Below are positions 46,443 through 55,101 of a stretch of 64,000 nt of DNA, in pieces (the first letter of the stretch is position 1; every line of letters begins with the position of its first letter). The notes under the pieces were generated by a model. That model was not told the origin of the DNA. It saw nothing but the letters and a program-made list of their open reading frames with translations, and made no database searches. Origin of the DNA: Daejeonella oryzae DSM 19973 (lineage in GTDB: Bacteria; Bacteroidota; Bacteroidia; Sphingobacteriales; Sphingobacteriaceae). The position numbers were made by a program, and so were the translations under genes. The stretch is from contig NZ_AUHA01000006.1 of the NCBI RefSeq assembly GCF_000422945.1, positions 1 through 64,000 of the forward strand, written 5' to 3'.

Positions 46443-47426
46443 ATGAAAAGAATTTTACTAACGCTTTTACTTTTCTGTATTATTCAGCTGGCAGCCAAAG
46501 CTCAGCAGGATGCACATTACAGTCAGTATATGTTTAACAGTTTGGTTATTAATCCTGCTTACGCAGGATATAAAGAAGCCTATAACCTGAGCTTATTAAA
46601 CCGAAATCAATGGGTTGGAATAGAAGGCGCCCCTAAAACACAATCGTTTATTGCAGACGGCGCTTTTTTTAAAGGTCAAAAGGTGGGATTGGGATTAGCC
46701 GTTGTTAATGATAAAATCGGCTTGCAGGGTACAACTTCGGCATATGCCAATTATGCTTATCGCTTGCCGGTAGGTAAAGATAATGCCCGGTTAGCTTTTG
46801 GACTGGCTTTAGGTGTAACTCAATATACACTTAATGGCAACTCGGCAGTTATTGAAGATCCCAATGATCCCAATTATAATGACGGCAGATTAAATTATAC
46901 TGCTCCGGATGCAAAATTTGGTTTGTTTTTTAGCAATGATAAGTTCTACGCTGGTGCTTCTGCAACAAATCTACTTTCTGAATCTCAGGATTACCAGGAA
47001 ACCGGACAGAGTGTAATTGCCCGTCAGGGAAGACATTATTTCTTAACTGCAGGATATTTGCTGGATCTGAATCCAACTTTAAAGTTTAAGCCTTCTTTTA
47101 TGATTCGGGATGATGCGAAGGGGCCAACCAATATTGACCTGAATACGTTCTTTTTAATCAAGGAAGCGGTTTGGGTTGGAGCATCTTATCGTACGGGAGC
47201 TTATTTTAAAAACAATCCGGATGTTGAGGCTAATTCTTTTAAGCAGAATTCTTTGGTGGGAGCTGTAGAATTATTTGTCGCTAAAAAATTCAGATTGGGA
47301 TATGCTTATGATTACGCACTTTCAGATTTAAGTTCGTATTCAAATGGAACTCACGAAATATCGTTGGGTTTAATATTACAATCCTCAAAAACTACTAATG
47401 CCTTACCAACGCCAAGGTATTTTTAA
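46443..47426 (+). CDS. PorP/SprF family type IX secretion membrane protein
   Basis: A 327-residue outer-membrane beta-barrel protein with a signal peptide ending LAAKAQ. The PorP/SprF signature follows directly: QQDAHYSQYMFNSLVINPAYAGYKE, and VNDKIGLQGTTSAYANYAYR later. The C-terminus LGYAYDYALSDLSSYSNGTHEISLGL is also typical. SprF-like proteins act with type B sorting-domain substrates, and the gene lies 1 bp after one. This protein is therefore the likely dedicated partner rather than the core PorP. Confidence 0.93.
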   Translation: MKRILLTLLLFCIIQLAAKAQQDAHYSQYMFNSLVINPAYAGYKEAYNLSLLNRNQWVGIEGAPKTQSFIADGAFFKGQKVGLGLAVVNDKIGLQGTTSAYANYAYRLPVGKDNARLAFGLALGVTQYTLNGNSAVIEDPNDPNYNDGRLNYTAPDAKFGLFFSNDKFYAGASATNLLSESQDYQETGQSVIARQGRHYFLTAGYLLDLNPTLKFKPSFMIRDDAKGPTNIDLNTFFLIKEAVWVGASYRTGAYFKNNPDVEANSFKQNSLVGAVELFVAKKFRLGYAYDYALSDLSSYSNGTHEISLGLILQSSKTTNALPTPRYF

Positions 47427-47438
47427 CGCCTCCAAACT

Positions 47439-49346
47439 ATGAAATTTTACAAAATTACGTTAACGCTCTCCGCTTGCTTATTGCTCTATTTTACACCTCA
47501 GCAGGCATTTTCTGATGATCTCCAAAAAGCGAATAAATACTATGAGCAGTATGATTATAAATATGCTATTGATCTTTATGAAAAAATAATACAAAAAAAA
47601 CCGGGTCTGGAAGTTGCCGAAAAACTGGCTAATTGTTATCGCTTTGTTAATAATACAGAAAAAGCTCAGTTGGCATATGCACGGGTGCTTTCTTATCCGC
47701 AAGCTGATCCGGTAAACTATAAATATTTTGCAGATGCATTAAAGCAAAACGGGAATTTTAATGATGCCAGGGTCAATTATTTAAAATACGCCGCACTGGT
47801 TCCAGAAAAATCAGCAGATGCCAATAAAATGGCTGTTGCCTGTGATTTTGCAAAGAACATGTCTGAGAATCCTAATAAGAATGTTTTTCTGAGTAATGAA
47901 TCCCCGTTAAATTCCGAGTATTCTGATTTTTCTCCGGTAAAATACGGCGAAAGTTATGTGTTTGTTTCTGACAGGGATGCCGGTTCTAAGGATAATGAAA
48001 TCTCCGGCTGGACAGGAAATCCATATCTTAAATTATTCGAAGCAGATTATCGTCAAAAAAATCCTTCCATCAACCGCTTGTCAGAAGAAATTAATAATCA
48101 GTATCACAATGGTCCGGCTGTATTTACTACTGATGGAAATGGTGTTTACTTCTCACGTACAGACGTTAATCGTGATAAAAAAACAAAAGGAATTAAAGTT
48201 GGATCAAAACAGATTTACTATTCTGCTAAAATAGATGGAAATTGGGGAACAGCTCAAATTTTACCTTTTAATAAAGATGGTAAATATTCGGTACAGCATC
48301 CTGCATTATCTGCAGATGGAAGCACATTATATTTTGCCTCTAATATGCCAGGCGGTTTTGGTGGGATGGATATCTATTCTTCCAGAAAACTGGAAAACGG
48401 AGAATGGTCTGAAGCTGTAAATTGCGGATCGGTTATCAATACTTCAGAAGATGAGGTTTTTCCTTCTGTAAATTCTGAGGGTAAATTCTATTTTTCTTCT
48501 AAAGGACATCAGGGCATGGGTGGTCTTGATTTATTTTCTGCTAAGGGGTCAAATAATTCATTTACTGAAATCACAAATCTTGCATCTCCAATGAATTCAA
48601 GCAAAGATGATTTTGGAGTCTTGTTTTTTAATGCTGATTCCGGATTTGTTTCTTCAAACCGAAATGGTGGAAAAGGCCTTGATGATATTTACAGATTTAG
48701 CGGGATGAATTACATGAAGCCTGTTCCTGTTTTTGTGCTGAATGGTTCTGTTACTGAAGAAAGTAACGGGATGCCGGTTAGTGGTGCTGAAATCTTATTA
48801 CATAATAAATTAACGGGTGCCGATAGTATTCTTAAATCTGATGCTTCTGGTAAATTTCAGTTCTCACTAAAGGAAAAATCAGAATATTTGGTTAAAGTAG
48901 ATGATACCCGCTTTTTATTAATTCCTGAGAAGCACATCAGCACCGGATCAGAATCTTCTGTTCAGGATGCCAATTTCCTGGTTAATAGAATTGAATTTGT
49001 TAAGCTGAACAATATTTATTACAACTTTAATAAATGGAACTTAAGACGTGATGCGTATTCAGAGCTCAACAAACTAAATGAGTTTTTACGCACCAATTCT
49101 GCTATTAACATCCAATTGAATTCACATACAGATGCTCGTGGTTCTGCAGCTTATAATCAGTGGCTTTCTCAAAAAAGAGCTCAGTCAGTGGTTAATTACC
49201 TTATTAAATTAGGTGTGAGTCCGCAACGATTAAAAGCAGCCGGTTTTGGTGAGACACAGCTGTTAAATAAATGTGCTGATGGTATTAACTGCACAGAAGC
49301 AGAACATCAGTTAAATCGGAGAACAGAGTTTAATGTTAAAAAATAG
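47439..49346 (+). CDS. OmpA family protein with TPR, propeller and carboxypeptidase-regulatory-like domains (PorE-like)
   Basis: A 635-residue envelope protein. After the signal peptide come TPR-like helices (about 25-125, QKANKYYEQYDYKYAIDLYEK), a PD40 beta-propeller (about 155-400, with ALSADGSTLYFASNMPGGFGGMDIY), a regulatory-like domain (about 425-510, GSVTEESNGMPVSGAEILL), and a C-terminal OmpA domain (about 525-635, LNSHTDARGSAAYNQWLSQKRA) that binds peptidoglycan. The same domain order is described for PorE, a T9SS anchor. It ends the collagen-like operon, followed by a strong terminator. Confidence 0.92.
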   Translation: MKFYKITLTLSACLLLYFTPQQAFSDDLQKANKYYEQYDYKYAIDLYEKIIQKKPGLEVAEKLANCYRFVNNTEKAQLAYARVLSYPQADPVNYKYFADALKQNGNFNDARVNYLKYAALVPEKSADANKMAVACDFAKNMSENPNKNVFLSNESPLNSEYSDFSPVKYGESYVFVSDRDAGSKDNEISGWTGNPYLKLFEADYRQKNPSINRLSEEINNQYHNGPAVFTTDGNGVYFSRTDVNRDKKTKGIKVGSKQIYYSAKIDGNWGTAQILPFNKDGKYSVQHPALSADGSTLYFASNMPGGFGGMDIYSSRKLENGEWSEAVNCGSVINTSEDEVFPSVNSEGKFYFSSKGHQGMGGLDLFSAKGSNNSFTEITNLASPMNSSKDDFGVLFFNADSGFVSSNRNGGKGLDDIYRFSGMNYMKPVPVFVLNGSVTEESNGMPVSGAEILLHNKLTGADSILKSDASGKFQFSLKEKSEYLVKVDDTRFLLIPEKHISTGSESSVQDANFLVNRIEFVKLNNIYYNFNKWNLRRDAYSELNKLNEFLRTNSAINIQLNSHTDARGSAAYNQWLSQKRAQSVVNYLIKLGVSPQRLKAAGFGETQLLNKCADGINCTEAEHQLNRRTEFNVKK

Positions 49347-49371
49347 AAGCCAATCCACGTATTGCTGAAAA

Positions 49372-49406
49372 CAAAAAGAGCCTCAATATTATTGAGGCTC
49401 TTTTTG
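49372..49406. terminator. Bidirectional terminator after the collagen-like operon
   Basis: CAAAAAGAGCCTCAAT and ATTGAGGCTCTTTTTG form a perfect 16-bp stem with a 3-nt loop; both arms end in A/T runs. It separates the operon from the convergent bcp gene. Confidence 0.92.
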
Positions 49407-49419
49407 TTGAAATCGGGAT

Positions 49420-49878
49420 TTAAAGCAATTCCAGAATTTGTTCTGAAGAGTTTTTAGTATCCACTTTATCAATGATCTTTTTTATTATTCCTTCTTTATC
49501 TATTATAAAGGTTTTGCGGGCAGTGCCCATGTACTTTTTGCCGTAAAGATTTTTTTCTACCCAAACGCCGTATGCTTCAACAATTTTCTTATCTGTATCT
49601 GCAATAAGCGTAAATGGCAATTCGTATTTGCTGATGAATTTCTGATGTGATTTTTCATCGTCTATGCTTACTCCAATTACCTCAAATCCCTTTTGCAGGA
49701 GAGATTGGTAGTTATCCCTGAAATTACAGGATTCAGCGGTACAGCCCGGCGTATTATCTTTAGGATAAAAATACAGGATCACTTCTTTGCCCAAAAAATT
49801 ACTCAATGAAACCGATTGTCCGTTTTGATCATTTGCAGTAAAGCCGGGAGCCTGATCACCTTCTTTTAATTCTGACAT
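49420..49878 (-). CDS. bcp: Thioredoxin-dependent thiol peroxidase (BCP/PrxQ)
   Basis: A 152-residue peroxiredoxin that reduces peroxides with thioredoxin. The peroxidatic cysteine is Cys46 in TPGCTAESC, with a resolving Cys51 five residues on, the alpha-type PrxQ pattern. The N-terminus LKEGDQAPGFTANDQNGQSV is typical. Cytoplasmic. The gene starts four bases after the end of the upstream M23 peptidase gene, so the two are probably cotranscribed. Confidence 0.95.
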   Translation of the reverse strand: MSELKEGDQAPGFTANDQNGQSVSLSNFLGKEVILYFYPKDNTPGCTAESCNFRDNYQSLLQKGFEVIGVSIDDEKSHQKFISKYELPFTLIADTDKKIVEAYGVWVEKNLYGKKYMGTARKTFIIDKEGIIKKIIDKVDTKNSSEQILELL

Positions 49879-49882
49879 AGTA

Positions 49883-51598
49883 TTACCTATTAAAGTTCGC
49901 TCTGTATGTTTTGCTGTTATTTTTCATATCAATAACAGTAAGTTCTAAATTATGAAATCCCGGAAGAATTTTCTCATCAAATGTATGCGATAAAGTTGCA
50001 GTTTTTGCATCAAACTCCATCAGCACCCAGTTGCCATCAATAGTTCCCCTGTACGACCGTAATCCGGATAAATTATCAGATATCCGGAATGTAATTTTTG
50101 AAGTGCCGGACATGTTTTTGCCATCTGTCATATTTACCGGAACAATTCTCGGCGAAATTGTATCCACCATCACAGAAAAATCTCCGAAACTTCTGCTGCT
50201 GGTTTTAATATATCCATCTTCAAAAGTTCCTCCCTGGGATATTCTTTTAGAGTCCACAATTAAAGCTTTGGATTTTAATTCTTCAGACAGGGTAGAGTCT
50301 GGCTTGATCCAAAGAGAATAAAATAAATGGAGCGGTGTAAGATTATTGTGCACAGAGTAAATGTTTGAATAACTTCCTGCTTTCTTTGCTTTTGTATCGA
50401 ATTTAAAATTCAAATCGGTATAAAAAGTTCCTTTCGGCATGCTGATTTTGATACCTTCTGCTTCAAAATTATTTTCCTGATTATGAAGGAAATTGGCTTT
50501 AGAAATTACCTCCGGACTTTTAATAACCGCCTGAGGATTATATTTGATTCTGAAATTAAGCCTGCTTGTATTTCCGGCAACATCTTTAATAGTATAGCGC
50601 ACAGTATGAATTTCACTGTCAGCAATATTTAAAAGTCCGTTATCAATTAGAGTTTTATATAATTTTAATGGATTCCCCGGATCAACAAAACTCTTCTGGA
50701 TTCTTCTGCGTGAACTAATTAATGCCGGGAAATCTAAATGCGAATTAATTGCCCGGGAATTATCGAATGAAAAACGTTCCCAAACCGAGTTGTAAATAGT
50801 TTTCCCATCAAATTCAAGATCGATAGAATAAACTCCCAGAACATTTTCTGAAGCCGAGTTTTTATCGTGCGTCATAATTCCAAAAGCAAACTGACCGCTT
50901 ACGTTTATTAAAGGTGATTTTGTAAGGTTGTAAGCACCATTGGCACCTGTAACTTCAAAATATTGTTTAGGAGTATTTTCGCTGAATGGTTCATCATTCA
51001 TTCGGTAAAGATAAACTCCATTGATAACCGGCTTTACGCGATCAGGAATAGTTAAACCAAAAAGCTGCGGATTTATAGTTTCTTCAGTCTCGCTATCACG
51101 AAGTTCAAAATGAAGATGCGGACCACCGGAGCTTCCCGTATTTCCCGACCAGGCAATGATTTCGCCCTTTTTTACAGGAATTTCGACAGTTAACAGCGGA
51201 AAATCAACTTCAAATGATTCAATTCTGTATTGGTAATTTTTAACAGTCTGTGTAATACGGTTATTAAATCGTTTTAAATGCCCGTAAACACTTGTGAAAC
51301 CATTTGGATGCGTAATGTAAACGGCGTTCCCAAAACCTGTAGCCTGAACCCGTAAACGTGATATATATCCATCTGCAACTGCATAAATAGGATATCCTTC
51401 CCGCTGATTGGTTTTGTAATCCAATCCTGAGTGAAAATGATTTCCGCGAAGTTCACCAAATGAACCAGCTATAACCGGAGCAATGTCCAATGGCGGCCTG
51501 AAATAATTCTGCGGATAATTAATGCTTTTATAAATTTCCTGTGCGTTTGTAGAAGTAAAAAGGAACGGAATAAAAAGTAGAAGGTATATCTTTCGCAT
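49883..51598 (-). CDS. M23 family metallopeptidase
   Basis: A 571-residue exported peptidase likely to cut cell-wall cross-links. ATG at 51598 was chosen: it gives a clean signal peptide (MRKIYLLLFIPFLFTSTNAQ) and leaves the upstream FAH gene intact, whereas the longer frame has no signal and would overlap it. The LytM/M23 zinc site has HSGLD (56-60) and GGPHLHFELRD. The large C-terminal beta region (about 200-571) is not assigned. It may be a binding domain. Followed at 4 bp by bcp. Confidence 0.9.
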   Translation of the reverse strand: MRKIYLLLFIPFLFTSTNAQEIYKSINYPQNYFRPPLDIAPVIAGSFGELRGNHFHSGLDYKTNQREGYPIYAVADGYISRLRVQATGFGNAVYITHPNGFTSVYGHLKRFNNRITQTVKNYQYRIESFEVDFPLLTVEIPVKKGEIIAWSGNTGSSGGPHLHFELRDSETEETINPQLFGLTIPDRVKPVINGVYLYRMNDEPFSENTPKQYFEVTGANGAYNLTKSPLINVSGQFAFGIMTHDKNSASENVLGVYSIDLEFDGKTIYNSVWERFSFDNSRAINSHLDFPALISSRRRIQKSFVDPGNPLKLYKTLIDNGLLNIADSEIHTVRYTIKDVAGNTSRLNFRIKYNPQAVIKSPEVISKANFLHNQENNFEAEGIKISMPKGTFYTDLNFKFDTKAKKAGSYSNIYSVHNNLTPLHLFYSLWIKPDSTLSEELKSKALIVDSKRISQGGTFEDGYIKTSSRSFGDFSVMVDTISPRIVPVNMTDGKNMSGTSKITFRISDNLSGLRSYRGTIDGNWVLMEFDAKTATLSHTFDEKILPGFHNLELTVIDMKNNSKTYRANFNR

Positions 51599-51617
51599 AT
51601 TGTGGAATAAGGTTTTT

Positions 51618-52229
51618 CTAACGGATATAAAAATCCAATAGCTTTTCTTCTTCCAAATAGCCTGCCAAATGATCTCCAATATTCACTTTTCCTACTCCCG
51701 CGGGTGTTCCTGTATAAATTAGATCTCCTTTTTTTAGCGTGAAGTATTTTGATACAAACGAAATAATATAATCAAATGAAAAGAGGAGGTTAGCTGTATT
51801 TCCTGTCTGTACAGTTGAATCATTTACCTCCAGATGAAAAGTAATATTATTAAGATCTGTGAATTTCGATTTGGGTACAAACCGGCCTATTGCTGCAGAA
51901 TTATCAAAAGCCTTTGCAAGTTCCCATGGCAATCCTTTTTCTTTATGCTTCTGCTGAATGTCTCTTGCTGTAAAATCAATCCCCAAACCGATCTCTTCAA
52001 AATAATTGGAAGCGTGTTTTTCTGCAATGTGTTTCCCTTCTTTAGAGATTTTCAAAACCAGCTCAATCTCATGGTGAATATCATTAGAAAACTCAGGATG
52101 ATAGAAAGGCTTATTGTCTTTCAGTAAAGCTGTGTCTGGTTTTAGAAATATTACCGGAACAGTAGGGATAGCATTATTTAACTCTTTTGCATGTTCTGCA
52201 TAATTTCTTCCTATAGCAATTATTTTCAT
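51618..52229 (-). CDS. Fumarylacetoacetate hydrolase family protein
   Basis: A 203-residue protein of the FAH fold. Metal-binding acidic residues occur in HHEIELVLKISKEGKHI and YTGTPAGVGKVNIGD closes the fold; DFTARDIQQKHKEKGLPW is the conserved central segment. Members act as acylpyruvate hydrolase, oxaloacetate tautomerase or decarboxylase, so the reaction is not fixed by sequence. It lies 19 bp upstream of the M23 start, on the same strand. Confidence 0.9.
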   Translation of the reverse strand: MKIIAIGRNYAEHAKELNNAIPTVPVIFLKPDTALLKDNKPFYHPEFSNDIHHEIELVLKISKEGKHIAEKHASNYFEEIGLGIDFTARDIQQKHKEKGLPWELAKAFDNSAAIGRFVPKSKFTDLNNITFHLEVNDSTVQTGNTANLLFSFDYIISFVSKYFTLKKGDLIYTGTPAGVGKVNIGDHLAGYLEEEKLLDFYIR

Positions 52230-52345
52230 CTGAATAATTTTAGATAACAGTGCGGGTTTAGATTACAATTATCGAAAAATGAATCAGCGAATATAGAAAG
52301 GAATTTAAATTTAGGAGGAGAATTCGTCGGCGGGAAACAAATTAT

Positions 52346-52882
52346 CTACAGAACAGATATTCTTTTAATCACAGCCTCGTTCCCGGCAACCACCCGGACA
52401 AAATAAAATCCGCTGCTTAGCTTTGATGCAATATTAAATGAGTTGGTTTGTTCGCCGGCAGCTATGTGTTCAGAAAGAAGGGTTAAAATTTCATTGCCGA
52501 GCACATCCATAATCTTGATGCTGATATTAGAATCCTTATTTACTTTATAGCTTAAGTTTAGCTGATCAGAAACCGGATTGGGATACACTTTAACATTGGT
52601 GATCACTTTATCATCACTTGTATCAACCTTTATAGCAACAGGTAAAGAGGATGTATTTCCAAAAATCTTATCAACCGTAGGTTTAAACGGCACAAAATTT
52701 ACTTTTACACCATTTTTAAGATATGCAGGTTTGTTGGATCTTGTATCTGTAATTTTTGTTTTTGAGGTTTTGGTAGAATCACCAGTGCTTTGACGAATAT
52801 CTGCATGAGCAATACCCGTACCAGGCACAAACACGCCGGTAACGAAAAATATTACTAAATAGTACAGGTATTTGTGCTTCAT
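52346..52882 (-). CDS. Small secreted protein with T9SS type A sorting domain
   Basis: A 178-residue secreted protein. ATG at 52882 is preferred to the TTG that opens the frame, since it begins the signal peptide (MKHKYLYYLVIFFVTGVFVP). The mature N-terminal part is a short, Ser/Thr/Lys-rich stretch without a domain. The C-terminal 80 residues are a type A sorting domain: VKVYPNPVSDQLNLSYKV, ISIKIMDVLGNEI, and GFYFVRVVAGNEAVIKRISV. Nearly the whole protein is thus sorting signal with little passenger, which is unusual. Not obviously in an operon. Confidence 0.86.
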   Translation of the reverse strand: MKHKYLYYLVIFFVTGVFVPGTGIAHADIRQSTGDSTKTSKTKITDTRSNKPAYLKNGVKVNFVPFKPTVDKIFGNTSSLPVAIKVDTSDDKVITNVKVYPNPVSDQLNLSYKVNKDSNISIKIMDVLGNEILTLLSEHIAAGEQTNSFNIASKLSSGFYFVRVVAGNEAVIKRISVL

Positions 52883-53052
52883 ATTTATGATCAATTACAA
52901 AAATATAAATAATTAAGCTATACTTTAATACTCAATTATTGCATTCAATGTTTTTAACATAATTTAACATTCCTTCTCAGAGCACATCAAATTTTCGAAT
53001 TTTTTAAAATTTAATTAAGATATATGAATAAAATATTGTGGTGCTAAGATTG

Positions 53053-53060
53053 TACTTTTG
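53053..53060 (+). promoter_or_regulatory. Predicted -7 element for kup
   Basis: TACTTTTG matches TAnnTTTG and lies 17 bp before the kup ATG. The only TTG upstream (53036-53038) is at 14 bp, shorter than usual. No c-di-AMP riboswitch features are visible. Confidence 0.45.
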
Positions 53061-53077
53061 TGGCATAATTTTTACAA

Positions 53078-55036
53078 ATGTCAAGTCATAAAAATCTGCA
53101 CAAGCTAAGTGCCGGCGGTCTGCTTATCAGTTTAGGGATTATATATGGTGATATTGGAACTTCTCCATTATATGTATTCAAAGCTATTGTTGGCGATGGA
53201 ATTATCACTACTGATTTGATTCTAGGAGGATTGTCCTGTATATTCTGGACCTTAACTCTTCAAACTACCATTAAATACGTAATCATTACATTAAGGGCTG
53301 ATAATAAGGGTGAAGGAGGCATTTTTTCACTTTTTTCATTAGTCCGAAGGAGGGCAAAATGGCTCGTGGTACCGGCAATGATCGGCGGAGCCGCACTGCT
53401 TGCTGATGGAATGATTACACCACCGATTACTGTATCCTCAGCTATTGAGGGATTGCGGGTATTTTATCCCAATTTAACAACGGTGCCAATTGTTATTGCG
53501 ATCATTTCGGGCCTGTTTCTTATCCAGCAATTCGGGACTTCTTTTGTAGGAAAGGCTTTTGGTCCCTTAATGTTTGTATGGTTTAGTATGATGGCCGTTT
53601 TAGGATCGGTTTACATATTTCAGTTTCCCGAAATTCTTAAAGCGGTTAATCCGTATTATGCTTATCACATACTTGCAACTAATCCTTCGGCTTTATTTAT
53701 TTTAGGTGCGGTTTTCCTATGCACCACCGGAGCCGAAGCCTTATATTCTGATCTTGGACATTGCGGTCGCTCAAATATCCGGATTAGCTGGATTTTTGTA
53801 AAAAGCTGCTTATTACTAAATTATTTTGGGCAGGGTGTTTGGTTATGGCAGCACCAGGGAAGCCCTCTTGGCTTGGATAATCCATTTTTTAGCCTCATGC
53901 CCGAGTGGTTTTTGATTTTTGGAATTTGTATAGCAACTACTGCTGCAATTATTGCTAGTCAGGCAATGATTGCCGGATCATTTACTCTGATCTCTGAAGC
54001 TGTACGAATGAACTTATGGCCTAAAGTAAAAATAAACTATCCAAGTAATCAAAAAGGCCAGTTATATGTGCCTTCAATAAATATTTTGTTATGGGTGGGC
54101 TGTATCATTGTGGTTCTTATTTTCCGGGAATCACGAAATATGGAAGGCGCATACGGCCTGGCCATAAACCTTACATTTTTAATGACAACCATTCTGGTGG
54201 CTGTATTTTTAAAACGTAAAAAAGTTCCTACTTATTTGGTGGTTCTGTTTGTTTCTATTTATGGAGTAATTGAGCTGGTGTTCCTTGTTGGTAATATGGC
54301 TAAATTTCTTCATGGAGGCTGGTTTACTTTGGTTCTTGCATCTATATTATTATCAGTTATGTGGGCATGGTCATCCGCCCGCCGTATTAAAAACCGTTAT
54401 GTGCGGTTTGTGGAAATTGAAGATTATTTCCCCATCATGAGTGAATTAAGTGATGATGAATCTGTACCGAAATATGCATCTCAACTGGTTTATTTAACCA
54501 GCGCTAATTTCATCTCAGAAATTGAATCTAAGATTATGTATTCAATTTTACAGAAACAGCCAAAACGTGCAGATGTTTATTGGCTGGTGCACGTAGACGT
54601 AATGGATGAACCTTTTACTAAAGAATATAAAGTTGAATTTCTCATTCCGAATAAATTAATAAGAATTGATTTCAAGCTTGGTTTCAGGGTTGAACAGCAA
54701 ATCAATGTTTTATTCAGAACAGTTGTAGAAGAGTTGGTTCATAAAGGCGAAATAGATATAACCAGTAAATACGACTCTTTAAGAAAACACAAGATCGTTG
54801 GTGACTTTAGATTCATTGTATTAGAAAAAGTTTTATCAAGAGCCAATACGCTGAGATTTATTGAGCGGGTAATAATGGATTATTATTTTATCCTGAAAAA
54901 GTTCAGTTTATCAGAAGAACGTGGCTTTGGTCTGGACGCAAGTTTTGTAACCATTGAACGGGTTCCATTAATTGTTTCGGTTCCGGAGAATTCAGAACTT
55001 ACCAGGATATCGTATCCGGAAACAATTGAATCTTAG
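53078..55036 (+). CDS. kup: KUP/HAK/KT family potassium transporter
   Basis: A 652-residue inner-membrane potassium uptake protein with about 12 hydrophobic segments across residues 10-440. The KUP signature GDIGTSPLYVFKAIVG is near the start, followed by GGIFSLFSLVRRRAKW and GMITPPITVSSAIEGL. The cytoplasmic C-terminal part (about 445-652) is as expected. Probably proton-coupled, per the family. It is divergent from the small type A sorting gene and converges on an APC permease. Confidence 0.94.
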   Translation: MSSHKNLHKLSAGGLLISLGIIYGDIGTSPLYVFKAIVGDGIITTDLILGGLSCIFWTLTLQTTIKYVIITLRADNKGEGGIFSLFSLVRRRAKWLVVPAMIGGAALLADGMITPPITVSSAIEGLRVFYPNLTTVPIVIAIISGLFLIQQFGTSFVGKAFGPLMFVWFSMMAVLGSVYIFQFPEILKAVNPYYAYHILATNPSALFILGAVFLCTTGAEALYSDLGHCGRSNIRISWIFVKSCLLLNYFGQGVWLWQHQGSPLGLDNPFFSLMPEWFLIFGICIATTAAIIASQAMIAGSFTLISEAVRMNLWPKVKINYPSNQKGQLYVPSINILLWVGCIIVVLIFRESRNMEGAYGLAINLTFLMTTILVAVFLKRKKVPTYLVVLFVSIYGVIELVFLVGNMAKFLHGGWFTLVLASILLSVMWAWSSARRIKNRYVRFVEIEDYFPIMSELSDDESVPKYASQLVYLTSANFISEIESKIMYSILQKQPKRADVYWLVHVDVMDEPFTKEYKVEFLIPNKLIRIDFKLGFRVEQQINVLFRTVVEELVHKGEIDITSKYDSLRKHKIVGDFRFIVLEKVLSRANTLRFIERVIMDYYFILKKFSLSEERGFGLDASFVTIERVPLIVSVPENSELTRISYPETIES

Positions 55037-55053
55037 TAAGAGATTTTTAAACG

Positions 55054-55090
55054 AAGAAAGCCCTCAAAATTGAGGGCTTTCTTCATTTAT
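55054..55090. terminator. Terminator between kup and the APC permease
   Basis: AAGAAAGCCCTCA and TGAGGGCTTTCTT pair as a perfect 13-bp stem with a 4-nt loop in the gap between these converging genes. The T run is short, so strength is uncertain. Confidence 0.75.
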
Positions 55091-55101
55091 TTCAGTTTCA
55101 A

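Noticed and set aside
51599-51679. N-terminal extension of the M23 peptidase
   Set aside because: It overlaps the FAH gene and hides a clean signal peptide that starts at 51598.
52895-53077. Possible c-di-AMP riboswitch upstream of kup
   Set aside because: The region is AT-rich without the conserved pseudoknot segments; only a simple promoter is apparent.
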